Below are positions 1 to 5,663 of a DNA stretch of 7,794 nucleotides, piece after piece. Position 1 is the first letter of the stretch. Each line of letters begins with the position of its first letter. The notes below the pieces were generated by a model, which was not told the DNA's origin, did no database searches, and worked only from the letters and a program-made list of their open reading frames with translations. Origin of the DNA: an uncultured Methanobrevibacter sp. (GTDB taxonomy: Archaea > Methanobacteriota > Methanobacteria > Methanobacteriales > Methanobacteriaceae); NCBI RefSeq assembly GCF_900316895.1, contig NZ_ONER01000079.1:1-7794 (forward strand), written 5' to 3'. A program made the translations under genes and the position numbers.

Positions 1-56
1 CCTACAATTATACGAACATCAATTTTAGATTCATGATTCTGGGTTTCCATGAACAT
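1..56 (-). CDS. Start of an unidentified gene downstream of galE (partial, runs off the left edge)
   Basis: Only the first 18 codons and two bases are present, reading MFMETQNHESKIDVRIIVG if the partial last codon GG is taken as Gly. The frame is open to the window edge. Two ATG codons are possible, at 56 and 50. The second lies about 6 bases after TAGGTAAT, a weak match to an archaeal ribosome binding site, so it may be the true start. The first ATG begins only 3 bases after the TAG stop of galE (60-62), which implies the same operon as ferredoxin, geranylgeranyl reductase and galE. The short peptide is not enough to name a family. That it is a gene at all rests on the open frame, the spacing and the possible binding site. 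Confidence 0.45.
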   Translation of the reverse strand, partial: MFMETQNHESKIDVRIIV

Positions 57-59
57 TAC

Positions 60-1037
60 CTAAATTCCATTGATTTTCTGATGCCACATCCAAGCTGACT
101 CGACAATCTTTTCCAAATCATATTGTGGAGTCCAGCCAAGCTTGTTTTGAATCTTGGAGGAATCCGCTATCAGGCGAGCGGGATCACCTTCACGGCGTTC
201 ATCAACCTTAACTTCAAAGTCACGTCCTGTGACCTTTTTGCACATTTCAATAACCTCACGAACAGAAAATCCCTGTCCGTTTCCCAAATTGAATATATTT
301 GATTCGTTTTCATTGCACAAATATTCATATGCCTTAATATGGGCATCGGCAAGGTCATTTACATGGATATAATCACGGATACATGTTCCGTCAGGAGTAT
401 CGTAATCATCCCCATAGATATAAATGCAGTCACGTTTTCCGATAGCGGCATCCAATATCAACGGTATCAGGTGGGTTTCAGGGTCATGGAACTCTCCAAT
501 CTGACCGTCGAAATCACATCCTGATGCATTGAAATATCTTAACGCAACATAGTTGAAGTCGCCTTTTGCAGCTTCCCTTTCAAGTGCCTTTTCAACCAAC
601 CATTTGGAGTGTCCGTAAGGATTGATTGGCTTTAAATTTGAATCTTCGGTTATCGGAACCTTTTCGGGATTTCCATAAACCGCTGCAGTTGAAGAGAAGA
701 TAAATTTGTCTACATTATATTCTCTCATTACTTTAAGGAGATTTACAGTATTTTTATAATTGTTTTTTAAGTATTTTTGAGGCATTTCGACAGATTCCGC
801 TACTGAAATGAATCCTGCAAAGTGAATGACACCATCGATGTCATATTTTTCAAAAACTTCCCTCAAATCACTACTTCCAATGTCATAGTTTTCAAGGGTT
901 CCCCATTTTACAAAATTCTCATAACCTTTTGAGAGATTGTCCACTACTACAGTATCATAACCTGCATTATGTAAGGCCTTATTGGTATGGGAACCAATAT
1001 AGCCTGCTCCACCAGTAACCAGAATCAATTTAAACAC
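60..1037 (-). CDS. galE: UDP-glucose 4-epimerase (GalE family, extended SDR)
   Basis: This NAD-dependent cytoplasmic enzyme interconverts UDP-glucose and UDP-galactose, and in some family members UDP-GlcNAc and UDP-GalNAc. The Rossmann dinucleotide motif TGGAGYIGSH is at residues 8-17. The catalytic set is visible as Ser115-Ser116-Thr117, Tyr141 and Lys145 (YGHSK), with RDYIHVNDL at 221-229 and GDPARLIADSSK at 284-295. The 325-residue length is normal for the family. The GTG at 1037 follows the TAG of the geranylgeranyl reductase gene without a gap. A TTG at 1028 is a serious alternative: it gives the canonical N-terminus MILVTGGAGYIGSH and lies 6 bases after AGGTG, whereas the GTG has no good binding site. 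At the place of E. coli Tyr299, which limits substrate size, the protein seems to have Leu289, so N-acetylated sugars may be accepted (inference). As fourth-gene neighbour of lipid genes it probably serves envelope glycans. Confidence 0.93.
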   Translation of the reverse strand: MFKLILVTGGAGYIGSHTNKALHNAGYDTVVVDNLSKGYENFVKWGTLENYDIGSSDLREVFEKYDIDGVIHFAGFISVAESVEMPQKYLKNNYKNTVNLLKVMREYNVDKFIFSSTAAVYGNPEKVPITEDSNLKPINPYGHSKWLVEKALEREAAKGDFNYVALRYFNASGCDFDGQIGEFHDPETHLIPLILDAAIGKRDCIYIYGDDYDTPDGTCIRDYIHVNDLADAHIKAYEYLCNENESNIFNLGNGQGFSVREVIEMCKKVTGRDFEVKVDERREGDPARLIADSSKIQNKLGWTPQYDLEKIVESAWMWHQKINGI

Positions 1038-2216
1038 CTATACGAATTTGCCTAATTTAAGTAAAGCTTTTGGAGATACTTTAATTAATTTTTTAACAAT
1101 TTCAGTTGTGGAAATTTTATCGAAGCTTTCACCTTGGAATGCATGTGCAATGCTGTCCAATTCATCATCGGATAATGTTAACAGGTATTCTTGCACTTTC
1201 TTATATCTTTTGATTTCATGGTCGAGCTCTGCATGTGCCATTTCATCGTATTGCTTTAGGAATTTTTTGGAGCAGTCTTCCTTAATGGCCTGTGCTGCCA
1301 CTTGACCTGCACACATTCCACCGGTCATACCGGATATGATTCCTCCACCGGTCAATGGATTTACCTGACCTGCAGCATCTCCTACAACCATTATGTTGTC
1401 ATCGTAAAGTTTTTTAGTCATTCCGCCAACAGGGTCTCCTCCCACATTCAATTCAACAGCCTGAGCATTTTTAAGGTAAGGTGATTTTGCAACGAAATCA
1501 TCCAAGTATTCTTTTGCTGTTTTTTCTGCTTTGTGAGGAAGAATTGCTAAACCGACGTTTGCAATGTCATCTCCTTTAGGGAAAATCCACACGTATCCTC
1601 CAGGAGCACAGGAACCTAAGTAAAATTCAATGACGCCAGGTCTTTCAAATTCAACATTACACATTTCGTATTGTACACCGGATTCCATTTCCTTAGGTTT
1701 TGCGGCCGGCCTGAGACCTGCCCATCTTGCAACGTGACCTTCAGGACCGTCAGCGGCAATCAGTATTTTACATTGGTAATCAATCTTTTCACCCATGCAT
1801 TCGGTTTTAACAATATAACCGTCATCGATTTTTTCAATGCCTGTCACCAAAGTTTTGATTTTGATTTCTGCGCCTGCTCTTGCAGCATCCATTGCCATGT
1901 GCTTATCGAACACTTTCCTTTCGAGAATGTAACCTGCTTCAGGCAATTTAACTTCATCCTTTGTCAACCATACGTCAGTTGCATCAGGAGTCTGGATTCT
2001 TACACCCTGGATTTCCTGGGTCACCCATCTTGGGGAAGGTTCAATACCTAATTTTTCAAGCCCTTGGATTGAAACCCCTTCAGCACATCTTTTTGGAGAT
2101 CCAATTTCAGATTTTTTATCCATTAAAATTACTTTTGCTCCACCTAATGCAGCGTGTTTTGCTGCACTTGAACCGGCAGGTCCGGAACCTACTACAATTA
2201 CATCAGTTTCAATCAT
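1038..2216 (-). CDS. Geranylgeranyl reductase (digeranylgeranylglycerophospholipid reductase family)
   Basis: This FAD flavoprotein saturates the double bonds of geranylgeranyl chains in archaeal ether lipids at the membrane. The 392 residues have the family order: the FAD-binding GSGPAGSS at 10-17, the acidic end of strand 2 at Asp33, a conserved cysteine loop KRCAEG at 42-47, the substrate-side motif PGGYVWIFP at 205-213, and the second FAD motif VGDAAGQVNPLTGGGI at 278-293. Cys44 corresponds to the cysteine that lies close to the flavin in the Sulfolobus enzyme (from memory). The start ATG at 2216 is preceded by GAGAGGAATGATAAC, so the ribosome binding site lies inside the end of the ferredoxin gene, 4 bases upstream. 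In Methanosarcina acetivorans an adjacent ferredoxin is needed for full activity of the matching reductase, which fits the gene order here. The stop TAG abuts the galE start. Confidence 0.93.
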   Translation of the reverse strand: MIETDVIVVGSGPAGSSAAKHAALGGAKVILMDKKSEIGSPKRCAEGVSIQGLEKLGIEPSPRWVTQEIQGVRIQTPDATDVWLTKDEVKLPEAGYILERKVFDKHMAMDAARAGAEIKIKTLVTGIEKIDDGYIVKTECMGEKIDYQCKILIAADGPEGHVARWAGLRPAAKPKEMESGVQYEMCNVEFERPGVIEFYLGSCAPGGYVWIFPKGDDIANVGLAILPHKAEKTAKEYLDDFVAKSPYLKNAQAVELNVGGDPVGGMTKKLYDDNIMVVGDAAGQVNPLTGGGIISGMTGGMCAGQVAAQAIKEDCSKKFLKQYDEMAHAELDHEIKRYKKVQEYLLTLSDDELDSIAHAFQGESFDKISTTEIVKKLIKVSPKALLKLGKFV

Positions 2217-2220
2217 GTTA

Positions 2221-2388
2221 TCATTCCTCTCTTTCTAATGCATCAATAGGGCATGCATCAATACATATTGAACATTCTTTACATTCATCTTCATTAAATA
2301 CTAAACTGTATTCTCTTACTTGAATCAGGTTTCTTGGACAAACTCCGGCACATTCGCCGCAGAATGAGCACCAATCTTTTACAATCAT
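2221..2388 (-). CDS. Small 2[4Fe-4S] ferredoxin, likely electron donor to geranylgeranyl reductase
   Basis: This 55-residue protein, too short for many gene callers, begins MIVKDWCSFC and ends ALEREE. It has two complete cluster motifs: C7-x2-C10-x2-C13-x3-C17-P and C36-x2-C39-x2-C42-x3-C46-P. Each [4Fe-4S] cluster would take three cysteines from one motif and the last from the other, as in clostridial-type ferredoxins. The ATG at 2388 has an excellent ribosome binding site, AAAGGAGAT, with 8 bases between GGAG and the start. The TGA at 2221-2223 lies 4 bases before the reductase ATG. Adjacency and the precedent of the M. acetivorans ferredoxin and geranylgeranyl reductase pair support a role as dedicated electron carrier for lipid saturation. 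It is the first gene of the left operon. The motif and binding site leave little doubt that it is real; the electron partner is inference. Confidence 0.95.
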   Translation of the reverse strand: MIVKDWCSFCGECAGVCPRNLIQVREYSLVFNEDECKECSICIDACPIDALEREE

Positions 2389-2394
2389 AAAAAT

Positions 2395-2403
2395 ATCTCC
2401 TTT
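2395..2403 (-). promoter_or_regulatory. Strong ribosome binding site of the ferredoxin gene
   Basis: On the minus strand this reads AAAGGAGAT, a close match to the complement of the archaeal 16S rRNA 3' end. GGAG ends 8 bases before the ATG at 2388. It is the best binding site in the window and fixes the start of the 55-residue ferredoxin. Confidence 0.8.
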
Positions 2404-2440
2404 AATATAAACAATTTATGTTATAAATAGTTAGTTTTTT

Positions 2441-2453
2441 ATTATATTTAAAA
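2441..2453 (-). promoter_or_regulatory. Box A (TATA) promoter of the ferredoxin, geranylgeranyl reductase and galE operon
   Basis: The minus strand reads TTTTAAATATAAT. With the usual 24 to 27 bases from TATA centre to transcript start, transcription would begin near 2422 and give a leader of about 34 bases carrying the ribosome binding site. A second element, TTTATAAC at 2420-2427, lies too close to the start: a transcript from it would lose most of the binding site. The same core TTTAAATATAA occurs in front of the zinc-ribbon gene. No upstream regulator site could be recognised. Confidence 0.55.
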
Positions 2454-2480
2454 GTATGCAAAAAATAGCTATATAATAGG

Positions 2481-2499
2481 AAAAATAAAAGAAAAAAAA
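2481..2499 (-). terminator. Oligo-T transcription terminator after atwA and the UspA gene
   Basis: The minus strand has T8, C, T4, A, T5 in a row, starting 11 bases after the TAA stop at 2511. Archaeal RNA polymerase stops on such T-rich runs in the non-template strand without needing a hairpin. It separates the atwA unit from the ferredoxin operon, whose own promoter follows directly. Confidence 0.6.
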
Positions 2500-2510
2500 G
2501 TTTTAAAGTG

Positions 2511-2936
2511 TTATTTGACTAATAACACTGGAACTTTTGAAGTTCTCAAAAGCCTTTCAGAAACTGAACCGATTTGAGTGTCACTGACATTATTTTCCTC
2601 AAATGATACGAATCTGTTGTTGTTGGCTCCATGAGCATGGATAACAACCAAATCTGCACGTGTCTGGTCAACAATGAATTTCATGTCCCTTAAAGGGTCC
2701 GCAGTGAGCAGATGTTCAACCACTTCAACATCAACTTCAGATGCCTTTTTGGTTATCTTCGATAGAATCTCATCACCGGAATCTTCCTCTGAATCATAGC
2801 TATTGAATGAAAATTCCTCCAGAACATGCACGGCTGCGATTTTGGAGTTGAATTTCCGGGCTATCTCAATGGCCACATCAGCTGCCTCATATCCATAGTC
2901 TGACCCGTCAACAGGAACTGCAATAACGTCAAACAT
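2511..2936 (-). CDS. UspA-family universal stress protein with altered ATP-binding motif
   Basis: This single-domain protein of 141 residues has the Usp fold: MFDVIAVPVDGS at 1-12, the helix DVAIEIARKF at 20-29 followed by AAVHVLEE, and the C-terminal GSVSERLLRTSKVPVLLVK. ATP-binding Usp proteins have G-x2-G-x9-G-S/T. Here the stretch after Gly103 reads GANNNRF, so the second glycine is Asn106, and the final Gly123-Ser124 comes 20 residues after Gly103 instead of 13, because of about 7 extra residues. ATP binding is therefore doubtful. An acidic insert (SYDSEEDSGDE, 46-56) follows strand 2. The ATG at 2936 overlaps the atwA stop (TGATG) and has AAAGGGGAT about 5 bases upstream; an in-frame TTG at 2942 lies inside the binding site region and is less likely. 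The overlap implies translation coupled to atwA. Its actual function is unknown. Confidence 0.9.
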   Translation of the reverse strand: MFDVIAVPVDGSDYGYEAADVAIEIARKFNSKIAAVHVLEEFSFNSYDSEEDSGDEILSKITKKASEVDVEVVEHLLTADPLRDMKFIVDQTRADLVVIHAHGANNNRFVSFEENNVSDTQIGSVSERLLRTSKVPVLLVK

Positions 2937-4642
2937 CAGCAATCCCCTTTCAAATAATCCGCATGACAGAAATCAATGAAGTTATCTACAATTTCGTCAA
3001 TGTCTTCACTGTCATCAATGATCTTTCCGTCATCCATGAATATTGCCCTGTTTGACAGTTCCTTAATGAAGTCAGTGTTGTGGGAAACCATTACAATGGT
3101 GATTCCATAATCTTTAGAAATTGTTTTTAAGGCATTTGTAACATCCCTTAAGGTGACAGGGTCCAAATCACCGAACGGTTCATCCAAAAGCAGGAATTTT
3201 GGTCTTGAAACCAATATCAGTGATAGCATTACACGTACCTTCTGACCACCGGACAGTTCATAGGATTTTCTGTGAAGGATATCCATGTCCAAATCAAGAC
3301 TTTCAAAAATGTCCGCCACAGCCTCTTTTGTAGCGGTTTCCGGAAATCTCGGGAACAGGTCATTTAAGATTTCGCCATCCAATCCTACTTGCCTTAAACG
3401 TTCTTTTGCCTCGGTTTCAGGCAAATCTGTTAATAAATAAAATGAATCCAATAATTCTTCGCTCAATCCCAATTTTTCAGCTCTTGCCTTGGCTTCATTA
3501 ACAATATCCTGTTTCTTGTAACCAAGTCTTGTGGAAAGCTGGCTTAATACGGTTGCATAATGAGTCAGGGCAAATTCCTGATGCATGAAGCCCAATTTTG
3601 AGCGTATCTTCATACGGTCATATCCAGGAATGTCAATATCTGCCCATTTGTCCTCCACTTTGTAGAGCACTTCACCCTTGTCAGGATCATCCAATCCTCC
3701 AAGCATTCTTAAAAGTACTGTTTTACCGGCACCGCTGGGTCCGATGATGCTTAGAATATTTTTATCCTGAACTTTGAAGTTGATGTCCTCCATCTGAAGA
3801 ACTTCACCACCTGTCAGCAAATAGAACCTTTTATAGACATCCTTTACATCAATGAGGTCCTCATCGGTTGAGATGTTTTGGATATCCACAATATCGTCCA
3901 TATCTGCCATGAACTTATCACAGATTTCCTTTGGTGAGCCTTCATCAACAATTTCACCATCCTCAAGCAGAATTACTCTATCCGCCAGGTATTTTTGGAT
4001 ATCGGGCAAGTGGGATACGATAATAATGGTTATGTTCAATTCCTTGTTGATCTTTTTAACTGCATCCAAAATTTCTTGTTTTGTTTTAGGGCATGCCATG
4101 GTTGCAGGTTCATCAAGAAGTAAAGCTGTAGGCTGTTTTGCAAGTTGCCTTGCCATGATGAGTCTCTGTTTTTCACCACCGCTCAAGACAGATGCATAAT
4201 GGTCCTTTTTATGGGTTAAAGAAACAAGCTCCAACAGTTCATCGGCTTCCTCACCGAATTCACTTTCGGCAACTTCAAAATTGGTGTCCCCCTCATCAAA
4301 GTATCTTCTGGCATACAGTTTACGCAATACATTTTCACGTACAGTATCCGGCCATATTCCAAAAGACCTTTGAAGATGGATAGCTGTCTCCTTTTTAAGT
4401 TCATTATAATAAAATTGTGAAGACTCAGAAGTGACTTTTACATTACCGACTTCAATGCTTCCTTCATCAATATGTTCAACACCTCTTAGAGCTCTCAAGA
4501 GTGTTGTTTTACCGGAACCACTTTTTCCCATGATTCCAAGTATTTCACCTTCTTTAACTTCAAAACTGACATTTTTAAGTGCTGTGACTTTTGTTCCGTC
4601 AGTCAATTCATAATCTTTGCTTACATTTTCAACTTTAATCAT
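2936..4642 (-). CDS. atwA: Methyl-coenzyme M reductase activation component A2 (two fused ABC ATPase domains)
   Basis: Component A2 is a soluble ATPase needed for the ATP-dependent reductive activation of the nickel cofactor F430 of methyl-CoM reductase, the last enzyme of methanogenesis. The 568 residues contain two ABC domains and no membrane segment. Domain 1 has Walker A GKSGSGKTT 39-47, Q-loop Gln91, signature LSGGEKQR 153-160, Walker B LLLDEP 174-179 and switch His211. Domain 2 has GPSGAGKT 301-308, Gln355, LSGGQKVR 463-470, LLLDEP 484-489 and His521, with a long helical insert at about 380-455. The D-loop of domain 1 is MACP (182-185) where most ABC proteins have SALD; domain 2 has the usual GDLDP. 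The ATG at 4642 has AAAGGGG 8 bases upstream; a TTG at 4669 would add 9 residues but lacks a site. It shares a TGATG junction with the UspA gene and diverges from the 99-residue gene. Other ABC fusions are possible, but the architecture and methanogen setting make A2 very likely. Confidence 0.9.
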   Translation of the reverse strand: MIKVENVSKDYELTDGTKVTALKNVSFEVKEGEILGIMGKSGSGKTTLLRALRGVEHIDEGSIEVGNVKVTSESSQFYYNELKKETAIHLQRSFGIWPDTVRENVLRKLYARRYFDEGDTNFEVAESEFGEEADELLELVSLTHKKDHYASVLSGGEKQRLIMARQLAKQPTALLLDEPATMACPKTKQEILDAVKKINKELNITIIIVSHLPDIQKYLADRVILLEDGEIVDEGSPKEICDKFMADMDDIVDIQNISTDEDLIDVKDVYKRFYLLTGGEVLQMEDINFKVQDKNILSIIGPSGAGKTVLLRMLGGLDDPDKGEVLYKVEDKWADIDIPGYDRMKIRSKLGFMHQEFALTHYATVLSQLSTRLGYKKQDIVNEAKARAEKLGLSEELLDSFYLLTDLPETEAKERLRQVGLDGEILNDLFPRFPETATKEAVADIFESLDLDMDILHRKSYELSGGQKVRVMLSLILVSRPKFLLLDEPFGDLDPVTLRDVTNALKTISKDYGITIVMVSHNTDFIKELSNRAIFMDDGKIIDDSEDIDEIVDNFIDFCHADYLKGDC

Positions 4643-4683
4643 TATTAATGCCCCTTTATACTTATACAAATATATTTTTGAAA

Positions 4684-4696
4684 CTATTTATATGTT
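4684..4696. promoter_or_regulatory. Central TATA-like element between atwA and the divergent small gene
   Basis: The plus strand reads CTATTTATATG and the minus strand CATATAAATAG, so both look like a box A. On the plus strand TTTATATG (4687-4694) follows GAAAC, a plausible purine-rich BRE, and would place transcript start near 4715, about 12 bases before the ATG at 4727. On the minus strand a start near 4665 leaves about 23 bases of leader with the AAAGGGG site intact. A second minus-strand AT-rich element at 4668-4678 would start transcription too close to the atwA ATG. Shared use by both genes is inference from distances. Confidence 0.45.
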
Positions 4697-4726
4697 GACA
4701 ATTTAATATTAAAACAAGTGATAAAA

Positions 4727-5026
4727 ATGGCTAGCGACAATAAAATACAAGAATATATGGATATCTTAGAACAGGAAAAAATAATGATTGAAACCCATTT
4801 TGCCAATATGGAAAGGATTTTAAGAGACGAACCTAAACTAGACCAGCAAAAGGCATTCGGACTACTGAATAACTTCAACACACTAAGTATCCAATACGAC
4901 CAACTATGCAATGACCTTATTAACTTTATCAAGATATTCAAGGATAAAGATTCCCAGGAAATCAGACTGTACAAAACCGATGAGCTGGTTGAACTTTTAG
5001 AGGAAAGACTTAAACAATTTCAATAA
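4727..5026 (+). CDS. Small all-helical protein of unknown function, divergent from atwA
   Basis: I do not recognise a family. The 99 residues begin MASDNKIQEYMDILEQ and end LVELLEERLKQFQ. The chain is rich in Glu, Lys, Leu, Ile and Gln, has one cysteine (Cys61), no signal peptide and no membrane span. Heptad-like spacing of hydrophobic residues at about 5-35 and 45-72 suggests two or three amphipathic helices, perhaps a helical hairpin or coiled coil. The ATG at 4727 is chosen because AGTGAT, a partial match to the archaeal binding site, lies just upstream; a GTG at 4718 is part of that site. It is the only plus-strand gene in the window. It diverges from atwA across 84 bases, and its stop overlaps the zinc-ribbon gene tail by 7 bases. 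A cytoplasmic partner or regulator role is possible but unsupported. Confidence 0.8.
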   Translation: MASDNKIQEYMDILEQEKIMIETHFANMERILRDEPKLDQQKAFGLLNNFNTLSIQYDQLCNDLINFIKIFKDKDSQEIRLYKTDELVELLEERLKQFQ

Positions 5027-5562
5027 TTGTAGTTAATCACAACGTTTCCTACAGCATTGGAAGTTGTATTTTTAGCTACAACCTGATCATCTTTTAAAAG
5101 CTCTATTTTCAGTTCACCTTCACCATAATCTTCTTTTTGTGCATTGATGCAAACTCTTTCCCAAGGGGCGCAATCGAGAACAATAGTTTTTGTGCCGTCA
5201 CCCGCCTCTTTTACAAGATAGTTTGGATCGCCCATTTCAGCATACCAACTACCTTCGTAGGAAATTCTTGCTTTGTAAGGATAAGAAGAAGTTTGAAGAT
5301 GACTCCCATCATCAGTAATGACATTTAATGAGTCTTGGTCGTTCGGTTGGGTGTGATTATAAACAATAGTGAACATCAGATATGTTATAATAATGATTCC
5401 CAACACAATTACAATTTTTTTAGCTATGCCCATGTTCCAACTTTTTTCACGCTTCACCATTTTTATTTTTTTGCCTTGTGAGTCGGAAAGAAGATAGGCA
5501 CAGTTATCACAATATACGGCAGAGGGCGAATTATCATACCCGCACCGTGGACATTTTACCAT
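5020..5562 (-). CDS. Membrane-anchored zinc-ribbon protein with an outside beta-rich domain
   Basis: No precise function is known. The 180 residues fall into three parts. An N-terminal zinc ribbon has C4-x2-C7 and C18-x2-C21 (MVKCPRCGYDN, YCDNCAYLL). A basic stretch (KKIKMVKREK, 31-40) leads to one membrane helix at about 48-68 (IAKKIVIVLGIIIITYLMF). By the positive-inside rule the ribbon stays in the cytoplasm and residues 70-180 lie outside. The outside part ends in ELKIELLKDDQVVAKNTTS followed by NAVGNVVINY, preceded by a Trp-containing CAPWERVCINAQ, an arrangement reminiscent of the MmpS fold (pattern recall only). Cys131 and Cys138 could form a disulfide. The ATG at 5562 follows GAAAAGGTTAT, a modest binding site. 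It appears to be transcribed alone, from a box A at 5611-5620. Its end overlaps the convergent 99-residue gene. Confidence 0.85.
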   Translation of the reverse strand: MVKCPRCGYDNSPSAVYCDNCAYLLSDSQGKKIKMVKREKSWNMGIAKKIVIVLGIIIITYLMFTIVYNHTQPNDQDSLNVITDDGSHLQTSSYPYKARISYEGSWYAEMGDPNYLVKEAGDGTKTIVLDCAPWERVCINAQKEDYGEGELKIELLKDDQVVAKNTTSNAVGNVVINYNY

Positions 5563-5610
5563 ATAAATATAACCTTTTCAATTTCGTTATAAAAACTTTT
5601 TAAAAATACT

Positions 5611-5620
5611 TATATTTAAA
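5611..5620 (-). promoter_or_regulatory. Box A (TATA) promoter of the zinc-ribbon membrane protein gene
   Basis: The minus strand reads TTTAAATATA, the same core as in front of the ferredoxin gene. Transcription would start near 5590 and leave a leader of about 28 bases before the ATG at 5562. This supports a transcription unit separate from uvrC. Confidence 0.5.
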
Positions 5621-5636
5621 GTTAATGGAAAATCAG

Positions 5637-5656
5637 TATTTTTTTCTAAAAAATAA
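5637..5656 (-). terminator. Possible terminator after uvrC
   Basis: Just after the uvrC stop the minus strand reads TTATTTTTTAGAAAAAAATA. It contains a T6 run suited to archaeal oligo-T termination. The flanking A7 makes an A/T-only inverted repeat with a two-base centre, too weak to count as a true hairpin. It sits upstream of the next gene's box A, as expected for the end of a unit. Confidence 0.4.
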
Positions 5657-5663
5657 TTAGACG

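Noticed and set aside
1671..2051. Open plus-strand frame of 126 codons opposite the geranylgeranyl reductase gene
   Set aside because: It lies wholly antisense to a well-supported gene, is rich in Phe, Cys and His as reverse complements of coding DNA tend to be, and has no ribosome binding site.
2238..2263. Direct repeat ATGCATCAATA, two copies 15 bases apart
   Set aside because: Both copies encode the Ile-Asp-Ala pieces around the second cluster motif of the ferredoxin (IDACPIDA), so the coding sequence explains them.
1961..2323. Open plus-strand frame of 120 codons across the reductase start and the ferredoxin gene
   Set aside because: It is antisense to two genes with clear motifs and shows only low-complexity Leu/His/Gln composition.
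2392..2510. Possible small RNA or riboswitch in the gap between the UspA gene and the ferredoxin gene
   Set aside because: The 120 bases are nearly all A and T, with no stem that includes G-C pairs; the oligo-T terminator, box A and ribosome binding site account for what can be seen.
4684..4974. Open minus-strand frame of 96 codons opposite the small helical gene, rich in Ile, Leu and Ser
   Set aside because: It could look like a membrane protein, but the plus-strand frame has a binding site, a promoter and charged protein-like composition; the hydrophobic look comes from reading Glu and Lys codons backwards.
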